A DNA stretch of 64,000 nt from Fulvivirga ligni (lineage in GTDB: Bacteria; Bacteroidota; Bacteroidia; Cytophagales; Cyclobacteriaceae), in contig NZ_CP089979.1 in assembly GCF_021389935.1 (NCBI RefSeq), positions 663,001 through 727,000 of the forward strand, read 5' to 3'. Within the stretch, counting starts at the first letter, position 1. The number at the start of each line of letters is the position of its first letter. The notes beneath the pieces were generated by a model. It saw nothing but the letters and a program-made list of their open reading frames with translations. It was not told where the DNA came from and ran no database searches. This document shows, one piece after another, positions 8,243 through 17,286 of the stretch. The position numbers were made by a program, and so were the translations under genes.

Positions 8243-9355
8243 ATGAGATTAATCGCTGTTATACTTATTACAATATTCCCTCTGCTGTCTTATGCACAGT
8301 CTGCAGAAGATTCGTTCAATCAGGGAATAAAAAGCATGGAGAAAGCTGACTTCAAAACGGCCGTTACACAATTCTCTTCAGCCATAAAAGCTAAGGCAGA
8401 TTATAAAGAGGCTTTTAATTTTAGAGGGCAATCAAAAAATGAGCTAGGTGAGTTTTATGGAGCTATCAGTGATTATACTCAAGCCCTAGAACTAGATTCA
8501 ACTTATGCCGATGCCTATAATGAAAGAGGTAATGCCAAGTTTAACCTGGGTGATGATGAAGGTGCCATTGAAGATTACAGCAAAGCCATCAAGTTTGACG
8601 CTAAAATGGCTGATGCTTATAGCAATAGAGCCTTTGCTAAATATAATCTAGAAGACTTAGAAGGTGCCTTTTTTGATTTTTCTAAAGCCATAGAGCTAGA
8701 CCCTAAAGATGCTGATAAGTACTTTAACCGAGCAGTAGTAAAAGCCGAGCTTGAAGAATACCTTGGGGCTATTGAAGATTATAACAAGTCTATAGAGTTA
8801 GACCCGTCAGATGCGGACGTTTATAGTTACAGAGGTGTGGCTAAATATAATATTGATAAAGTAGAGGAAGCCTTAAAAGACTATGATAAGGCAATAGAAA
8901 TGGATGCTAAAGATCCTGTAAAGTTTGAAAACAGAGCCTTAGCCAAAAGTGCTATGGAAGATTATAAAGGAGCTTTAGCAGACTATGATCAATCTATAGC
9001 TTTATTCAATGAAGATCCTGACACCTATAATCTCAGAGGTGTGATCAAGTATAATTTAGATGACCATGAAGGTGCCGTTCAAGATTACGATCAGGCGATA
9101 GAGATTGACCCTTATAATGCCGTGTATTATGATAACCGCGCACTATCTAAGGCTGCCATGGAAGATTATGCTGGAGCAGTGGAAGACTATTCTTACTCAA
9201 TAGAGCTTTACCCTACTGATCCTGAAACTTTCCACCAGAGAGGACTGGCAAAAATTAAAAAGGGTGACAACTATGATGGTTGCCTTGATTTAAATACAGC
9301 AGTAGAACTTGGCTCTGATGATGCTAAAGCTTCGATAAAAGAACTGTGTAAATAA
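8243..9355 (+). CDS. Exported TPR-repeat protein
   Basis: A 370-residue protein with a signal peptide (MRLIAVILITIFPLLSYAQS) followed by about ten 34-residue tetratricopeptide repeats that fill the whole mature chain. Each repeat has the A.....A...D..A...P...Y.NRG..K pattern. In the second half the repeats alternate in two types (RGVxKYNxD and NRALxKxAMEDY), so the unit is really a pair of about 68 residues. This suggests expansion by duplication. It is probably a periplasmic protein-interaction scaffold. A strong terminator follows, so it is likely a single-gene transcript. Confidence 0.85.
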   Translation: MRLIAVILITIFPLLSYAQSAEDSFNQGIKSMEKADFKTAVTQFSSAIKAKADYKEAFNFRGQSKNELGEFYGAISDYTQALELDSTYADAYNERGNAKFNLGDDEGAIEDYSKAIKFDAKMADAYSNRAFAKYNLEDLEGAFFDFSKAIELDPKDADKYFNRAVVKAELEEYLGAIEDYNKSIELDPSDADVYSYRGVAKYNIDKVEEALKDYDKAIEMDAKDPVKFENRALAKSAMEDYKGALADYDQSIALFNEDPDTYNLRGVIKYNLDDHEGAVQDYDQAIEIDPYNAVYYDNRALSKAAMEDYAGAVEDYSYSIELYPTDPETFHQRGLAKIKKGDNYDGCLDLNTAVELGSDDAKASIKELCK

Positions 9356-9417
9356 GAAAATTAAACCCTCTTAAATAACTGTTTTTCAGCAATTTGAGAG
9401 GATGTTACAAATGAGTT

Positions 9418-9452
9418 AATGATTGTTACATACGTAGCAATCATTTTTTTTT
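9418..9452 (+). terminator. Terminator after the TPR gene
   Basis: AATGATTGTTAC (9418-9429) pairs with GTAGCAATCATT (9434-9445), one G-T wobble, 4-base loop. The 3' arm merges into a run of nine T residues (9444-9452). Confidence 0.9.
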
Positions 9453-9490
9453 GTTCTTCCCATCTTGCTGACCTAAAACATAGCTAGTTA

Positions 9491-11295
9491 ATGTATATAA
9501 ACAAACCGACTAAGTGTTTTAGTACACCCACCCTTTTGTTTTTAGTGCTAGTCTTGGGAAGCCATTTAACCTTTTCTCAAAATTTAAAGGTGATCAGTAC
9601 AGCTCCTTCGGCTAGCACTAATTACAATGAGGCTAACCCTATTACATTTGAATTTGATGGTCCTGTAAAAGCTTCCACGGTCAACAGCTCAAACATTCTT
9701 ATAGTAAGTTATCAGTCAGGTGAAATAGAAGGCAGCTTTGCTGGTGGTGGTACGAGCACGATAACCTTTACTCCTAATGAAGATTTCATCCGAGGCGATG
9801 AAATCAGAGTAACCCTAACCACAAATCTGGAAAATACTTCTGATCAGGCGCTTAGTACTAGCTACAGCTTTCAGTTTAACATACTTACTGAAGCAAGTGA
9901 AGGCGTAGAACCTGCCTTTAATGATAAATCTATATCTTCTAATCTGATAAGTCCTTTTGATGTAAAAGCAGGCGACATTGATGGCGATGGCGATCTAGAC
10001 CTGGTAGTACCTTGGGCCAGCAGTGGTATTGTAACGTGGCATGAGAATGATGGCGAATTAAACTTCACCGAACACATAGCCGGATCCATTAAGGCTACTG
10101 GTGTATTCCTGGCTGACCTTAACTTAGATGGTAACATGGATATTCTGGCCGGAAACCAGCAAGACACTCTAGTGTGGTTTCAGAATGATGGTGCTCAAAA
10201 CTTCACCAAACATGCTATCGCCAATAACGCTGCCCGCCCTTATAAAATATATGCCATAGATTTTGATGGAGATGGTGATATGGATGTTTTAGCCTGTGGT
10301 TATGTCCCCGTATCACCACCAGCAAAATTACTATGGTATGAAAATAATGGCGCTGAAAATTTTACGGAGCATAACATTACCGGATTTAGCCTTGATGCCA
10401 CAGAGGCCTACCCTATGGACATGGATTTTGATGGCGACATGGATATTATTGTAAGTAGCGAAACTCAACCCTTCACCACCAACGTGGATAAACTTATCTG
10501 GCTGGAAAATGATGGTGAAGAAGCATTTACAGAACACCTTGTAGATGGAACTCAAAGAATTTATGTCGGCATTCATGGGGTGGATATGGATGATGATGGT
10601 GATGTTGACATCCTCACAGCAGCCTCCCTAAGTAATCTGGGATGGTATGAAAATGATGGAGATTTGAATTTTACTCGTCATGAAATAGCAGCAGATATCA
10701 CTTCTCCATTTGACACTAAGGCCGCTGATGTTGATGGCGATGGGGATATGGATGTTATCTACATCTCGCAGGAGCGCGACCTGGTAGGATGGATGGAAAA
10801 TGATGGTAATGAGAACTTCACCCAGAGAATAATATTTGATCATGGTGAATATGATCCTGAAGTAGAAGGAGCCTATTATCCTGGGCCGTTGCGGCAGCAG
10901 ATATGGACCTGGATGGTGACATCGACATATTCGGTGCCTTTAGATTTTCAGATACCATTTTCTTTTTTGAAAGCCTATTAGCTCAGGACACACCTGATAC
11001 GGGAGGTACCGGAGAGCTGATTATATATAACGGCGTTTCCACCAGAGCCAACGGTAAAAATGATTTTTTCAAAATAGAGAACATAGAATCTTTCGCCGAT
11101 AATAAAGTGGAAATATTTAACCGCTGGGGTCAGAAAGTATTTGAAATCACTGATTATGATAATGACAATGCCGCCAGAAGGTTTGCGGGCGAGGGAAATG
11201 TGGGCAGTGCAGGATCATTGGTAGCTGGAACATACTATTATGTTATTCTGGCTGGCAACACCGAGTACACAGGCTTTTTACATTTGAGAAGATAG
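9491..11295 (+). pseudogene. FG-GAP/VCBS-repeat T9SS type-B cargo, frameshifted
   Basis: A secreted protein read in two frames. Frame 1 (9491-10981) carries a signal peptide, an SbsA-like Ig domain (about residues 30-135) and FG-GAP/VCBS repeats with Ca-binding D.DGDGDLD-type loops every 45-50 residues. Frame 2, open from before 10903 to 11295, continues the last loop (MDLDGDIDIFGAF) and ends in a T9SS type-B sorting domain (DNKVEIFNRWGQKVFE ... GTYYYVI ... GFLHLRR). One missing base between 10883 and 10888 (GGGCC then GTT) explains the break; repaired length is 601 residues. The repeats suggest a surface propeller. The PorP/SprF gene starts 2 bp after the stop, the usual order of cargo and partner. 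Confidence 0.85.
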
Positions 11296-11297
11296 CC

Positions 11298-12214
11298 ATG
11301 ATTAAAAGATATACTCTCTCCATTTGCTTGTTCATGCTTATACTCAGTGCACAAGCGCAACAAGATGCCATTATAAGCACCTATCAGTTTAATCAACTGC
11401 CAATAAATCCGGCATACGCGGGCGCTCATAATTTCACTAACATCGACCTGCACTATAGAAACCAGTGGGGCGATGTAGAAGGAGCTCCGTCCAGTGTATT
11501 CTTTTCTGCTAATACTTTTTTACCCTCGAAAAATATGGGGCAGGTCTCTATATTCATCATGATGCTATTGGAGTAACTACTCAGACGAGGGCGTTCATTG
11601 GTAGCTCGTACAAGCTGCATCTTGGTAATGATCAATCGCTGACATTTGGGCTTAATTTAGGTATCATTTCGTTACAGTATGATTTCAATGAATTACTGCT
11701 AGAAGATCCTACTGATGAAGATTTTATGAATGGAAACGACCGTCTTTCCAAGTTTAATATTGGTAGTGGTTTGTTGTTCACAAAAACGGATAAATATTAT
11801 GTGGGTATCTCTGCCCCTCAGCTATTGAAAATGAATGAAACAATTGCTGGCTTTGAGGGCACCAGATATAATCCTCATTATTATGCTACCGCAGGGGTTG
11901 TTTTAGAAGTAAACAGAACATTTATAAAGCCTTACACTAACATACGGATGGTTTCAGGAGCACCTCTATCCTATGATTTAGGGGTAAGCGCGCTATTCAA
12001 AGAGCGCATATGGGCCGGACTTTTCACCCGAAACTTCAGTAATGCAGGTCTGAATTTGTTTCTCACTCTGGAAAACGGCATGCGGCTCGGATATTCCGGA
12101 GAGCTGGTAATGGGTGATCCGCAAGTATCTAGCGGATACAGCACCCATGAAGTTTCGATAGGAATAGACCTTAACTGGCTAGAAGGGCAGACAGTAAAAA
12201 GGAGATTTTTTTAA
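11298..12214 (+). pseudogene. PorP/SprF family T9SS outer-membrane protein, frameshifted
   Basis: An outer-membrane barrel partner of T9SS type-B cargo. Frame 1 (11298-11576) gives the signal peptide and the family start QDAIISTYQFNQLPINPAYAG. Frame 2, seen from about 11540 to 12214, gives GLYIHHDAIGVTTQTRAFIG through the barrel strands to STHEVSIGIDLNWL. The two join if one G is added to the GGGG run at 11537-11540 (KNMG-AGLY). The repaired product is 305 residues, exactly the length of the intact paralogue at 26711-27628. The stop codon overlaps that of the convergent receptor gene at TTAA (12211-12214). Confidence 0.88.
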
Positions 12215-12222
12215 ATCTCCTT
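12199..12222. terminator. Hairpin across two convergent stop codons
   Basis: AAGGAGATTT (12199-12208) pairs with AAATCTCCTT (12213-12222) around TTTT. The stem encodes the last codons of both the PorP/SprF gene and the opposite receptor gene. T-runs after the stem are short on both strands, so termination is likely but not certain. Confidence 0.55.
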
Positions 12223-14928
12223 AAAATCTTCCGCTGAAGCTCCTTTGCTGAAATGTCTTAGGTTATAAGTGAAGGTCAGCATGAAATAACGCTGAAGCGC
12301 ATTAGACTGACGATCTTCAATATAAGTTTCAGTCACATTCCTTCCCACGTTATTGTTCTCATCCAAAAGGTCATAAACATTCACGCTTAACTCTCCCAAA
12401 TCATCCTTTAGGAATTTCTTTCCAAAACTCATATTCAGAATAAGGAAGCTGTTATCATAACCTGCTGCTAAGCCAGTGTTTAGACGGTGATTAACATCTG
12501 CTCTATAAACGAAGGCATCACCAAAAATCCAGGTAGATTTGAAATGAGTCGATTGATTGTAATACTCATTATTCATAGCTGGTCTGGTGCTGTTATTTAC
12601 GATATTATAATTTCCTCGAGTAGAAACATTAAAATCAAGTCTATCGCTAATGTTACTGCTGAAAGAGAATCCTAGCATAAGGTTAGTATTATTTGTTAGG
12701 TTGGTCTGATCGTTAATGATACCTGGTCTTCTATCATAATTCACCATTCCTCGCACATCAAAATTCACCTTTAAGGCTTCTATTGGTAAGCCGTAGTGGA
12801 AATAAGTTTTGAATCTATAGTATCCATCAGCATTTTCTGGCTTTATCAGTTGAGACCCTTTTTCTAAAACTACATCTTCGGTTATTTGCTGAGGGCTTTC
12901 TGCTATAGTAGTGGCATTGGTAATATAACCTTCAGTAAAATTCGACTCCACTGAAGCATAGATTGATTTACCTTCCACAGTGTGAGCTCTGTATCTTGCT
13001 CTTATCCAGTGATTATACACTTGCTCCAAATCAGGATTACCCGTTCTTAATTGTAAAGAGTTTGAGTTATCAATCACCGCTTGAAGCTGATCTATTGAAG
13101 GAGTGTTCGTCCAGGTGTTATAATCAAGTTCAAACTTTTTCTCCTCCGTAAATTCATAATCTAATCTTACTGATGGAAGCACTGTTTGGAAGTTTCTGTT
13201 AGTATCGAATGTGGCAGGGAACTCTTGCTCATTTTGCAGTTTTGCTTGCTGATATTCCGCATTTAATTGAAGCTTCAACTTCTCCCCTTTCACCTGATAA
13301 CCTACTTGAGCTGATTGAGTAAAATATTTACTTTCAAATGTATTACTTAAAGCAGTATCTAAAGCTGGGCTGGTTCTCTCATAATTATCAAAAGTAAGTT
13401 TATCAGAGTCATTCACTTTGTTGGAAATATTGTATTCTACCTTCATCATACTTTTTTCACCCAGCGGCTCAGTATAAGTCATGCCTGCGCGCCAGGATAC
13501 AGCATCTCTATCACGGTTAATGGTCTGATCCAGTATTTCCACACTGTCAGAACGGGTGAAATATTGATTGGTCGTATACCTCGATGCTCTATCTTCATTA
13601 GTATGAAAACCTACGTTATTGTGCAAAGTGATTGTTCGGCCCTTCTTGCTGAATTTATGACTCCAAAAAAGGTTGTTATCAAAATCATAATCTGAGTTCT
13701 GAGATTGATTAGCATTATCTGTAGAATTCAATCGCCCGTTATCTGTATCTGTACGGCCGGTAAAGGAATTATTGTTTTTATCATGCTTTAAAGATGCATT
13801 AGGCCTCCAGATAATTCTGTTGTTATCATTAGGACTGTACTCTAACTTGGCCCAGGCATTGTGGTCCATATTGATTCTGTTAGTAAAGCTTTGCTCATTA
13901 TACACCTGGCCAGAATCTGATGGCAGCACATAAGTACGCTGCACCGATCTTGTTCCTTCATTTTCTCTATGGCTGAAATAGTAGCCTCCAGAAAGTTTTA
14001 ATTTATCCCACTCATCACTGAAATTTACCCCAGCGTTATTGGTAATGATAATACCATTTTGAGTACGGCTATCGCCCTGGCTGTTAGGATCAGCGGTGTA
14101 GTTAACTACATTAATATTATTGCTGAGGCCAGTAACGGTCATTCTTCTGTCGTTATTAAAAAGGTTAACGCTTGCTGCAGCCTGATAGCGGGAATCTGTA
14201 CCGTAGCCCACGGAGCCTTTTCCAAATTGGCCCTTTCTTCTGTCGGGCTTGGTGATGATGTTAATGGTTTTCATCTGATCACCATCATCAAAACCGCTGA
14301 GCTCGGCTTTATCACTTTTCTTATCATAAACCTGAATGGCCGCAATCACTTCACTAGGCAAATTTTGCAATGCCGTCTGCACATCTCCCTGAAAAAATGG
14401 CTTACCATCTACTAAAATTCTTTGTACGGCTTCTCCCTGTGCTTGTATTTGACCATCCACGATCGCGATACCCGGCATTTTAGTCACCAGATCCTGGGCG
14501 CTGGCATCTCTTGTTGTCTTGAAGGCGGTGGCACTAAATTCTGTAGTGTCTCCTTTTTGAGTACTCACAGGTGCTTTGGCCACTATTTCTATTTCATTAA
14601 GCGTGGTAGCTTCTTCTTCCATATCCACCACACCCAGATCTATGTTTTTATTGATGACCAAAGTTTGAACTACCGTTTTATATCCGATAAAATCGATCTG
14701 AAGCAAATACTTGCCCTTCTTTACTTTCGGAACGTTAAAAACTCCTTCCAGGCTGGTAGTAACGCCATATGCTGAAACGGAATCTGGTAATGTCTTTAAA
14801 ATTACTGTTGCCCCTGGAAAAGAGGACTTGTTTACATTGTCTCTTACCCGGCCTGTAAGACTATACTCCTGTGCAAAGGAGGTGTGCAGGGTAATAATTG
14901 AAGCCAGAACTATAAAAAATAATCTCAT
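12211..14928 (-). CDS. TonB-dependent receptor-like outer-membrane barrel
   Basis: A 905-residue outer-membrane protein. Signal peptide (about 1-19), then a carboxypeptidase-regulatory-like beta-sandwich (22-110: SLTGRVRDNVNKSSFPGATV ... KKGKYLLQIDFIGYK), a plug-like region (125-230: SAQDLVTKMPGIAI, RILVDGKPFFQGD, LQNLPSEVIAAIQVYDKKSDKAE), and a long C-terminal barrel of the 'outer membrane beta-barrel 3' type ending in YFMLTFTYNLRHF. There is no SusD partner and no obvious substrate gene beside it. The family is abundant in Bacteroidota; most members have unknown ligands. The start ATG at 14928 gives a clean signal peptide. Confidence 0.85.
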   Translation of the reverse strand: MRLFFIVLASIITLHTSFAQEYSLTGRVRDNVNKSSFPGATVILKTLPDSVSAYGVTTSLEGVFNVPKVKKGKYLLQIDFIGYKTVVQTLVINKNIDLGVVDMEEEATTLNEIEIVAKAPVSTQKGDTTEFSATAFKTTRDASAQDLVTKMPGIAIVDGQIQAQGEAVQRILVDGKPFFQGDVQTALQNLPSEVIAAIQVYDKKSDKAELSGFDDGDQMKTINIITKPDRRKGQFGKGSVGYGTDSRYQAAASVNLFNNDRRMTVTGLSNNINVVNYTADPNSQGDSRTQNGIIITNNAGVNFSDEWDKLKLSGGYYFSHRENEGTRSVQRTYVLPSDSGQVYNEQSFTNRINMDHNAWAKLEYSPNDNNRIIWRPNASLKHDKNNNSFTGRTDTDNGRLNSTDNANQSQNSDYDFDNNLFWSHKFSKKGRTITLHNNVGFHTNEDRASRYTTNQYFTRSDSVEILDQTINRDRDAVSWRAGMTYTEPLGEKSMMKVEYNISNKVNDSDKLTFDNYERTSPALDTALSNTFESKYFTQSAQVGYQVKGEKLKLQLNAEYQQAKLQNEQEFPATFDTNRNFQTVLPSVRLDYEFTEEKKFELDYNTWTNTPSIDQLQAVIDNSNSLQLRTGNPDLEQVYNHWIRARYRAHTVEGKSIYASVESNFTEGYITNATTIAESPQQITEDVVLEKGSQLIKPENADGYYRFKTYFHYGLPIEALKVNFDVRGMVNYDRRPGIINDQTNLTNNTNLMLGFSFSSNISDRLDFNVSTRGNYNIVNNSTRPAMNNEYYNQSTHFKSTWIFGDAFVYRADVNHRLNTGLAAGYDNSFLILNMSFGKKFLKDDLGELSVNVYDLLDENNNVGRNVTETYIEDRQSNALQRYFMLTFTYNLRHFSKGASAEDFKEI

Positions 14929-15121
14929 GAGTAAACTTTAAAATTTGAGCGTTAGCGTGAATAGAGATACTACAAAAAACAGTGTGATAAGTACACAGAA
15001 TATTCAAAATCCCTAAATACGAGAATCAATACTTAAAACCATACAAATTTTATGTAGGTGGTAAATAATTGATTTTATTGAAAAATCGATTTAGCGATTG
15101 CTCTTGAAAGGTGTACGGATA

Positions 15122-15163
15122 GATAGCAGGTAAAGTTCCGAAGGTGGTACTTTACCTGCTATT
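15122..15163. repeat. 14-bp perfect inverted repeat downstream of the GAF sensor
   Basis: ATAGCAGGTAAAGT (15123-15136) and ACTTTACCTGCTAT (15149-15162) are exact complements with a 12-base loop; one further G-T pair extends the stem. It lies 27 bp beyond the stop codon of the minus-strand HAMP/GAF gene. No long T-run follows on either strand. It is probably an RNA-stabilising or terminating hairpin. Confidence 0.55.
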
Positions 15164-15189
15164 ACTTTTATAAGTGGGGGTATTTTGTT

Positions 15190-17088
15190 TTAAGCCGTAA
15201 ATTCCGAGGCTTTTCTTAGGTCTCCCTTTTCCAGATATTGTTGAGCTAGTTGTCCTTTTAGCTCATCTATAAGGTTGTCCATTTCTTTTTTCTGGCGCTC
15301 CATTTCTTCTCTGGTGGCCAGCATCTCTTCATTATGCTGTTTAAGCTCCTCTTCCTGAGAAATCAGCTCGGCCGTTTTATCGCGAGATTCTTGCAGCAGC
15401 TTTTGGGTTTGCTCTGCCACTTTCTTGCCGTTAATAATATTGGCGATGCTTTCAGAAACACGCTCGACAAACTCTATTTGATAATCCTCTAATAAATTAA
15501 ATGACGCCAGCTCAATAACACCCACTATTTCGTCTCTAATTTTTAAAGGAGTAATAAGTATACAACTTGCCGTAGCTTCTCCTAAACCGGAAGTAATTTT
15601 CATATAATCTTCCGGAACCTCCTTGATGTAGATGCTTTCGCCCTCAAGCACGCTTTGTCCGATAAGGCCGCTGCCCACAGAAATCACCTGATCAATAAAT
15701 TTCTTTTTATCATAAGCATATGAAGCTATCCTTCTAATGCCTTCGCCTTCATTGATATAAATAGCTCCCTGGTTCACGTTCAGATAGTTTACCATCTGGC
15801 TGATAATCCTGTCGCCGAGCACTCCAAGCTGGTCGGTATCATTCTTTAGGATATCATTAAATTTAGCCAGGCCTTCATTGGTCCAGTTAACAATTTTTTG
15901 TTCTGCATCTGCCTCTATCAGTTTTTCCTGCATAGAAATGATTGATTTAGCTAAAACGTCATTGTTAAACCTATCATCATACTTCGCTTTAAGATTTCCC
16001 TGACCAAGATTATTGGCAAAACCGGCTGCCGTTTTAATACGCTCCATCAGCTGATTCAAAGCCACTTTAGTTTGGCCAAGCTCATCTTTAGACCGTATGA
16101 CCAACTCTTCAGGAAACTCACCCTGAGATAAGCTCACCATAGCATTTTTAATTTCCTTAATAGTTTTGGTAAGAATACCGCTGTAGAATAATACCAGTAC
16201 TAAACCAATTAATAACTGACCAAGAAACAGGCCTACAAGCAGAAGGATCGTATTGTTAATCAGCAGTTTATTGTGCTGTTTTATTTCTGTGGTTAGCAGC
16301 TGTAGCTTTTCAGAAATAATCTCCGCATGCTCATTTAGCTGGCCCACTAATCCATTGTGAACATTAAGTCCTATTTCACTTTCTAACTCTACGATAGCAT
16401 TGAACTTACCTTTATAATTCTCTATTGCACTAATTACTTCCTGCTTACCCTCTTCGTGTTCCGAAGCCACAGTAGTTGCAAGAAAAGCTTCAATCTGATC
16501 ATTGAATTTATTCAGATACTTAAGGTCTTTTCTCAAGAAGAAATCCTTTTCGTGCCTTCTTAGCATGAGCATCTGCACTTTATCATAAGGAAAGGATGAA
16601 TTCTCTACACTATGAATGGCAGCCCTTAATTGGCCTTCCAGCCCATAGTCTTGAAAACCTCTCTGTTTGTATAAACTTACTAGTTGCTCAAATTTCTCAT
16701 CAAAACTCACTATCTCAGCTTCCATACGGTTAAGCTCACTTGTAAAACCGCTACTGGTAATTACCTCCTTATTACGAATGCCTTCTAACACATTCATCAC
16801 CGAATCCATCTCCTTGGTGTACCCATCAGTAAGATCATTAGATCCATTGCTTAAAAAACCCAGGTCTTTATAGCCTTCATTCGCAAACTCCTGAAGGTAA
16901 ATATCCGCCTGAGACATTCTGAGATTAGTTTTATCTAAACTTTCTCCCAAATTTCTTAACTCTAATATTGAGTAAATAGAGTTAATGGCCACCAACACTA
17001 AAATCACAGATAACATCAACAGCGATCCGAAAGCTATAATTAGCTTCAATCGAATACGCAGATTCAGAAACATTCTCCTCAAATTCAT
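15190..17088 (-). CDS. Membrane HAMP/GAF sensor protein without output domain
   Basis: A 632-residue inner-membrane protein. Membrane segment 1 is at about 16-38, an all-helical periplasmic sensor at 40-270 (chemoreceptor-like four-helix bundle), membrane segment 2 at about 272-304, and a HAMP linker at 305-360. A GAF domain follows at about 415-555 (NQGAIYINEG, GSGLIGQSVLEGESIYI, PLKIRDEIVGVIELAS), then a coiled coil rich in E, K and Q to the end. There is no histidine-kinase, guanylate-cyclase or methyl-accepting domain. The protein resembles the sensory half of a Bacteroidota hybrid kinase. It could signal through its coiled coil to a separate partner (inference). Neighbours give no clue. 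Confidence 0.75.
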   Translation of the reverse strand: MNLRRMFLNLRIRLKLIIAFGSLLMLSVILVLVAINSIYSILELRNLGESLDKTNLRMSQADIYLQEFANEGYKDLGFLSNGSNDLTDGYTKEMDSVMNVLEGIRNKEVITSSGFTSELNRMEAEIVSFDEKFEQLVSLYKQRGFQDYGLEGQLRAAIHSVENSSFPYDKVQMLMLRRHEKDFFLRKDLKYLNKFNDQIEAFLATTVASEHEEGKQEVISAIENYKGKFNAIVELESEIGLNVHNGLVGQLNEHAEIISEKLQLLTTEIKQHNKLLINNTILLLVGLFLGQLLIGLVLVLFYSGILTKTIKEIKNAMVSLSQGEFPEELVIRSKDELGQTKVALNQLMERIKTAAGFANNLGQGNLKAKYDDRFNNDVLAKSIISMQEKLIEADAEQKIVNWTNEGLAKFNDILKNDTDQLGVLGDRIISQMVNYLNVNQGAIYINEGEGIRRIASYAYDKKKFIDQVISVGSGLIGQSVLEGESIYIKEVPEDYMKITSGLGEATASCILITPLKIRDEIVGVIELASFNLLEDYQIEFVERVSESIANIINGKKVAEQTQKLLQESRDKTAELISQEEELKQHNEEMLATREEMERQKKEMDNLIDELKGQLAQQYLEKGDLRKASEFTA

Positions 17089-17112
17089 ATCATACTCACT
17101 TTTACCATCCTA

Positions 17113-17120
17113 CAAATTTA
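17113..17120 (-). promoter_or_regulatory. -7 box before the HAMP/GAF gene
   Basis: On the minus strand the bases read TAAATTTG, matching TAnnTTTG, 24 bp upstream of the ATG at 17088. No TTG at the usual -33 distance. Confidence 0.4.
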
Positions 17121-17286
17121 AGCCGAAATAACCGATGCCTTTATAGCCAAAAAGGTTAATTAATTATTAATAAAGCCTAATTTATATCTATTGTAAACAC
17201 AGTACATTTTTGGCCTGACCATTTATGTAATAACTGCCCACTTCCATCTCTATTCTGCTTATTTTGGCAAAAAAAATGAACAACCT

